A stretch of 64,000 nt of DNA, taken from contig NZ_DYXC01000069.1 in the NCBI RefSeq assembly GCF_020742345.1, positions 28,818-92,817 on the forward strand, written 5' to 3'. Position 1 is the stretch's first letter. Every line of letters begins with the position of its first letter. The DNA is from Enteractinococcus helveticum (GTDB lineage Bacteria; Actinomycetota; Actinomycetes; Actinomycetales; Micrococcaceae). Below, piece after piece: positions 59,605 to 64,000 of the stretch. Below the pieces are notes generated by a model. That model ran no database searches. It saw only the letters and a list, made by a program, of their open reading frames with translations, and was not told the origin of the DNA. The position numbers and the translations under genes are program-made.

Positions 59605-61179
59605 GTGAATACCAACAGTCCAACCAACCCGTCAATTGCGGAACAGATCCGAGCAAGTCAACGTAATTCAGTGTCGTTGCAGTTTGCCCGGGTTGCTGCC
59701 ACTCAACGTGAACGTATAGCACTTAAATACCAGGATCGCTCGTGGACGTACTGGCAGTTGGATCAGGCCGTCACGATTGCCGCGTTGCAACTGCGTGAAT
59801 TGGGATTGCACCAAGGGGACCGGGTCGCCGTGATGGGGAAGAATTCAGATACGTTTCTGATCTTATTTTTTGCGGCATCCCGCGCCGGTTTAGTCCATGT
59901 CCCGATCAATTTTGCTTTGACCGGGCCCGAACTACAGTATCTGGTTTCAGACAGTGCAGCCTCGGCCATCATTGTCGATGACGAATATCTGGACGCCGTC
60001 AACAGCATTGCGGAATCTAGCCACTTTGGGCAGGTCATAGCAATGTCTACAATCCTGGACCACGTCCAGGCCGTAAGGAATAACGAACTGGGTTCTAGTG
60101 CAGCACTTGCTACAGACGATCTGGATACGGCTGAAGAAACCGATTTAGCCCAGCTGCTGTACACCTCGGGCACCACCTCGGCACCCAAAGGTGCGATGTT
60201 GACCCACCGGGCGCTGTTGGCACACTATAACGGTACGATTCCTGCACTAGATATGACTCGTAGCGATAATCCGTTGATCGCCATGCCGCTATACCATTCA
60301 GCTGCGCTGCACGTCTTCATCACGCCATACTTATTTCTTGGTGCCACAATCCGTCTGCTCAGGGTTCCTGATATTGCAGAAATTCTGCGCAGAATCGAAC
60401 AAGAACGTATTGGGTCGCTGTTTCTTGCTCCCACCGTCTGGGTGCCGTTATCACAGCACCCAGATTTAGCGACCCGGGATCTATCATCGTTGACGAAAGC
60501 CCAATATGGTGCCTCTATAATGCCGGTGACCGTGCTACAGCGACTACGGGAACAATACCCAGACATCAAGTTTTATAACTGCTTTGGGCAAAGCGAAATG
60601 GCTCCGCTGTGCACGGTCTTACGCCCCGAGGAACACGAACAGCGACCCGCCTCAGCGGGCCGACCAATCCCCACCGTGGAACTGCGCATCGCCGATCCGG
60701 AAACCGGGCAAACGGTTCCGCCAGGAACCCCGGGGGAGGTGCAATATCGTTCACCACAATTATTTTCCGGATACTGGAACAAGCCAGAGCAAACCGCAGA
60801 AGCGTTCATTGACGGATGGTTCCGTTCCGGCGACCTGGTCGTGATGGATGACGACGGATATATTGAAGTCGTCGACCGGATCAAAGATGTGATCAATTCC
60901 GGGGGAGTACTGGTTGCCTCTCGAGAGGTCGAAGATGCCTTGTATCGCCACGAAGCGGTTGCCGAAGTCGCCGTCGTGGGACGTCCGCACGAAAAATGGA
61001 TTGAACAGGTCACCGCAGTCATCGTGCTAAAAGAAGACCACCAGAATGCCACTGCTGAAGAGATTCGAGAATTTTCTCGACAGTACCTTGCACGCCATAA
61101 AGTTCCGGGCCATATTGAATTCGTAGCTCAATTGCCTCGAAACCAGTCGGGCAAGCTGCTCAAACGTGAACTGAAGTAG
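59605..61179 (+). CDS. Fatty-acid--CoA ligase (AMP-forming)
   Basis: 524 residues, GTG start with GGAGG upstream. ANL motifs: LLYTSGTTSAPKGAMLTHRA, YNCFGQSEMAP, GWFRSGDLVVMDDDGYIEVV, DRIKDVINSGGVLVASREVE and the catalytic lysine in NQSGKLLKRELK. It is of the FadD3/short FadD type. Last gene of the operon, 41 bases after the thiolase; it supplies the acyl-CoA substrate. Confidence 0.92.
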   Translation: MNTNSPTNPSIAEQIRASQRNSVSLQFARVAATQRERIALKYQDRSWTYWQLDQAVTIAALQLRELGLHQGDRVAVMGKNSDTFLILFFAASRAGLVHVPINFALTGPELQYLVSDSAASAIIVDDEYLDAVNSIAESSHFGQVIAMSTILDHVQAVRNNELGSSAALATDDLDTAEETDLAQLLYTSGTTSAPKGAMLTHRALLAHYNGTIPALDMTRSDNPLIAMPLYHSAALHVFITPYLFLGATIRLLRVPDIAEILRRIEQERIGSLFLAPTVWVPLSQHPDLATRDLSSLTKAQYGASIMPVTVLQRLREQYPDIKFYNCFGQSEMAPLCTVLRPEEHEQRPASAGRPIPTVELRIADPETGQTVPPGTPGEVQYRSPQLFSGYWNKPEQTAEAFIDGWFRSGDLVVMDDDGYIEVVDRIKDVINSGGVLVASREVEDALYRHEAVAEVAVVGRPHEKWIEQVTAVIVLKEDHQNATAEEIREFSRQYLARHKVPGHIEFVAQLPRNQSGKLLKRELK

Positions 61180-61188
61180 CCAAGAGGC

Positions 61189-62250
61189 TTATGCCGCGGA
61201 CAGTAGGCGACGTCGCTGAGAGGTAACCGACCGATTCGGCGCCAGGATGCTGAGCACCCGTACGAACGTCGTCATCCACAATAGTGATAACCCCACCACA
61301 ATGCTTTCCAATGCGGTTACCGAGATGATCGGGATGAAAAACGTCAACACAATACTTCCGGCGGTCAGGACCACTAAAAGACCGGTGACGACGTGCAAGA
61401 CGAGGGGGCGTCGAGGCAGCACGAACTGAGTATAGCCGGCAGCAACAACTAACATGCCCAGCGCCGTAAAGGCTGCGACCGCATGAGCACCAGGGCGTTC
61501 ATCCAGTGGGAACCAACCAACCCCAGCCAGTGCCAATCCGGCCAGTAACCAGATACTCACGACGATGGCAATGCGCGGGACCGCTGAGTCGTCGAGTAGG
61601 CGATGTAAATCCCTGCCGATATACGAACCGATGGTGGCCACGAGTAAACCAGCGACCATAATAGTGCCGTTGAATGCCCAGGCACTGACGCCGATGCCCA
61701 GCTGGGAGAAGTTGCGTTGCCACCACGTGGGGTCGGCGTCGGTGAGCATTGCAAATACTGTGCCGACGATTAGGAAGGTGAACAGCAGCGCCGCCAGACT
61801 GCGGGTACTAAGATCAATGCCGGCCTGAAAGGATAATCTGCCGCCGAGCGCGGCTGCAACACCGGTGACGAAACCTCCACCGATGGGTCCCAGCTCTAGT
61901 CCAGGCAGCCCGGAACCAAGCAGCTGGCCCACGAGCAGCACGCTGAGCCCGGTCACCCCGCCAAAGGCGATTGTTACGGCGACAAATGAGAAATGTGAGA
62001 TCAAGGTTTGCCACAGTGGCATGAATTGGGTTTCCCCGGCACGGTGCAGATACGAGCTGAGGATAAATGCTGCGGCAGCGATGAGTGCGGAGATCAACGC
62101 CGCCGGGACGATGATTGAGCTGTCACCGGCAAACGGGCGGACTTGACCCCAAAAGACGATAACTGCGGTGCCAAAGCCGATAATAAAGGAGCCTAGGGTC
62201 GCCCACAGGGCTAGGGTTTGTTCCGTTAACGCCTGTTCAACCGTCTCCAT
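61189..62250 (-). CDS. Multi-spanning membrane protein, DUF998-like
   Basis: 353 residues with about ten hydrophobic helices. The second half (WAFNGTIMVAGLLVATIGSYIGRDLHRLL, read in parts, then LAGVGWFPLDERPGAHAVAAF) has the DUF998 look, with the conserved fNGs and fP-d-----H pattern. The first half adds four or five further helices. Function unknown. It ends 9 bases from the convergent ligase gene and starts 39 bases after the synthetase gene on the same strand. Confidence 0.7.
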   Translation of the reverse strand: METVEQALTEQTLALWATLGSFIIGFGTAVIVFWGQVRPFAGDSSIIVPAALISALIAAAAFILSSYLHRAGETQFMPLWQTLISHFSFVAVTIAFGGVTGLSVLLVGQLLGSGLPGLELGPIGGGFVTGVAAALGGRLSFQAGIDLSTRSLAALLFTFLIVGTVFAMLTDADPTWWQRNFSQLGIGVSAWAFNGTIMVAGLLVATIGSYIGRDLHRLLDDSAVPRIAIVVSIWLLAGLALAGVGWFPLDERPGAHAVAAFTALGMLVVAAGYTQFVLPRRPLVLHVVTGLLVVLTAGSIVLTFFIPIISVTALESIVVGLSLLWMTTFVRVLSILAPNRSVTSQRRRLLSAA

Positions 62251-62289
62251 AGTCCCATCAAACCATATGGAGTTTAATACTTTGGGTGG

Positions 62290-64000
62290 TTAGCGGAACT
62301 GGGTGTCAGTGTATTCGTGCCCGTAACCCTGGGTGGTCGTGCGCACCGCCATGACCTGGGCGGTGTGTTGACCTTGGTCTCCGTGGGTGTGGATTTCATC
62401 TTCCCGAAGCACTACGCGGCGGATCTTTCCGGAGACGGTTTTGGGCAGTTCGGTGACAAACTCTAATCGGCGAATTCGCCCGTAGGGCGGTAGAACGGAC
62501 CGGGCGTGAGCAAAAACCGCTTGTGCGCTTTCAGGTGTTGGCGTGTGGCCAGGTGCCAGTACAACATAGGCTTTTGGTACGGCGGTTCGCACCGGATCGG
62601 GACTGGGCACCACAGCGACTTCAGAAATTACCGGACATCCCATCAGCCCATTTTCTAACTCGAATGGGGACAGTTTATAATCGGAAGCCTTGAAGAGGTC
62701 ATCTGCTCGACCAACATAGGTGTAGACGCCGTCGTCGTCACGCGACATCAGATCCCCGGTGAGATACAGGGTGTTGCCAAAGACTTTCAGATTGCGCTGG
62801 TCGTCTCGATAATATCCGGGCGTCAAACCGACGGGACCGGGGTCGAGGCGCAGTGCGACCTGACCGGTGCCGGACCCAATAATGAGTTCGTTGGTCACTT
62901 CATCGACCAGTTCGACGTTGAAACCAGGCAGCGGTTTACCCAGTGCTCCGGCGGGCACGTTCAGGCCGGGCGTGGTGGCGATTTGTAGTGTCGTTTCGGT
63001 CTGGCCGTAGCCATCACGAATGGTGACACCCCAGGCGTCGCGGACTTTTTCCAGGGTCGACAGATTCAGTGGCTCGCCGGCGGAGACCGCATTGCGCGGG
63101 GGAGTGTTGATCCGACCCATATCGGCGTGGATGAGCATGCGCCACACGGTTGGTGGAGCACACAGGCTGGTGACGTCGAATTCTTCGATCACGTCCAGGA
63201 TAGTTCCTGCATCGAATCGAGCATAGTTGACCGATAATATGGTGGCTTCGCCAATCCAGGGGCCAAAAAATGACGACCAGGCGTGTTTGCCCCAACCGGG
63301 CGAGGAAATATTGAGGTGGACGTCGTCGGCGTTGACCCCCAACCAGTACAGGGTAGAAAAATGGCCCACCGAATACGATTGCTGAGTGTGTAACACCATT
63401 TTCGGTTCACTGGTGGTACCCGAGGTGAAATACACCAGCATTTCAGCATCGGCTGGGGTGGGACCATCGATGACGAATGGGGTTGTCGCAGCATAGGCGT
63501 CAATGAACGCGTGGGTTCCAGCAACCGGGTTGTCTCCGGTGACAATCAACCCGATGTCCGACATATCAACGCCGTGGGCCTGCAGATCAGAAAATTTTTC
63601 GACGTTCTCCTGGTTGGTCAGCACCCAATTGACCCCGGCTCGATTGATTCGTGAGGCGAGAGCATTTGGTTGGAGCATAACCGTCGTCGGTAAAATGACC
63701 GCGCCAATTTTGATGGCGGCCAGCATGGCCTCCCACAATTCAACTTCGTTATCGAGCATCATCATGAACTTATCGCCGCGGGTGACGCCTAGGGATTGGA
63801 ACCATCCGGCCACCCGGGTGGAACGCGCAGACAGTTCTGCGAAAGTCAGACACGTTGTCCCAGCGTCACCGGTGACGATCAGTGCGGGTTGATGTGCGCG
63901 CACGGGATCGTTGCCTAGAGCATCAAACCAGTCCAGACCGAAGTTGAAGTGCTCGAATTGGGGCCAGACGAATTTTTCAGCGACCTCGGTTGGATCCAGC
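62290..64000 (-). CDS. AMP-forming acyl-CoA synthetase (5' end outside the window)
   Basis: The frame is open through the window edge at 64000; a GTG at 63903 exists but the residues beyond it (KFVWPQFEHFNFGLDWFDAL) match the N-terminus of the paralog at 54410 (EWPRFEYFNFALDWFDQL), so the real start lies upstream. Visible motifs are MLVYFTSGTTSEPKMVLHTQ, DGYGQTETTLQIAT, YLTGDLMSRDDDGVYTYVGR, DLFKASDYKLSPFELEN and KTVSGKIRRVVLREDE. About 570 residues are present, lacking only about 15-20. Confidence 0.9.
   Translation of the reverse strand, partial: LDPTEVAEKFVWPQFEHFNFGLDWFDALGNDPVRAHQPALIVTGDAGTTCLTFAELSARSTRVAGWFQSLGVTRGDKFMMMLDNEVELWEAMLAAIKIGAVILPTTVMLQPNALASRINRAGVNWVLTNQENVEKFSDLQAHGVDMSDIGLIVTGDNPVAGTHAFIDAYAATTPFVIDGPTPADAEMLVYFTSGTTSEPKMVLHTQQSYSVGHFSTLYWLGVNADDVHLNISSPGWGKHAWSSFFGPWIGEATILSVNYARFDAGTILDVIEEFDVTSLCAPPTVWRMLIHADMGRINTPPRNAVSAGEPLNLSTLEKVRDAWGVTIRDGYGQTETTLQIATTPGLNVPAGALGKPLPGFNVELVDEVTNELIIGSGTGQVALRLDPGPVGLTPGYYRDDQRNLKVFGNTLYLTGDLMSRDDDGVYTYVGRADDLFKASDYKLSPFELENGLMGCPVISEVAVVPSPDPVRTAVPKAYVVLAPGHTPTPESAQAVFAHARSVLPPYGRIRRLEFVTELPKTVSGKIRRVVLREDEIHTHGDQGQHTAQVMAVRTTTQGYGHEYTDTQFR

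Overview
The window is one continuous piece of chromosome from a Gram-positive actinobacterium with moderate GC content, most likely in the Micrococcales and probably a Micrococcaceae genus of the Yaniella / Enteractinococcus type (genus is inference). The signs are an acyl-CoA carboxylase with a separate small epsilon subunit, a SAM-IV type riboswitch in front of metY-metX, a gluABCD glutamate transporter, an Rv1264-like adenylate cyclase, a LpdA-type flavoprotein without the redox disulfide, a ligase with a Micrococcaceae-style insertion, and many GTG/TTG starts. No tRNA, rRNA, CRISPR array, prophage or intact insertion sequence was seen.

Layout. 1-5.2 kb: the 3' part of mfd, a membrane acyltransferase and a decayed second copy of it. 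5.2-8.8 kb (minus strand): a nucleoside-salvage operon of purine nucleoside phosphorylase, a PGM2-like phosphosugar mutase and deoC, followed by a small membrane protein. 8.9-12.3 kb: lpdA and acetoacetate-CoA ligase. 12.6-18.4 kb (minus): an MHS-family transporter, acyl-CoA carboxylase alpha chain, Maf and a DUF885 protein. 18.6-22 kb: gluABCD. 22-24 kb: accE-accD, divergent from birA. 24-34 kb: a tight plus-strand chain of birA, a PH-domain protein, adenylate cyclase, PP2C phosphatase, ligA, an IMPase-like phosphatase, an acetyltransferase and gatCAB. 34-39.6 kb: assorted single genes (FAD oxidoreductase, APH-like kinase, hemolysin III family protein, VOC protein, baeRF protein). 39.7-43.1 kb: SAM-IV riboswitch, metY, metX and an esterase. 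43.5-49.9 kb: S4 protein, glyS, GNAT, YibE/F protein, MFS transporter, methyltransferase and a broken reductase gene. 50-64 kb: a catabolic island with a valine-type operon (mmsA, HIBYL-CoA hydrolase, mmsB, enoyl-CoA hydratase), an acyl-CoA dehydrogenase / SDR / thiolase / acyl-CoA ligase operon, and two related acyl-CoA synthetases on the opposite strand on either side of the second operon.

The genes fit a heterotroph that uses branched-chain amino acids, fatty acids, ketone bodies and nucleosides. Acids are activated by several AMP-forming ligases and degraded to propionyl-CoA and acetyl-CoA, and propionyl-CoA can enter the biotin carboxylase system encoded at 14-24 kb together with its biotin ligase.

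The most unusual observation is GatA (31223-32500). It sits in an intact gatCAB operon and keeps family sequence over its length, but all three positions of the amidase Ser-cisSer-Lys triad are lost: Lys is Ser69, the nucleophile Ser is Thr145, and the cis-Ser glycine loop is deleted. The operon therefore appears to encode a transamidosome subunit without glutaminase activity, which raises the question of where the ammonia for Gln-tRNA or Asn-tRNA synthesis comes from. Also notable are a hairpin covering the metY ribosome binding site behind the riboswitch, two strong dyad symmetries between divergent fatty-acid genes, and several recognisable pseudogenes.
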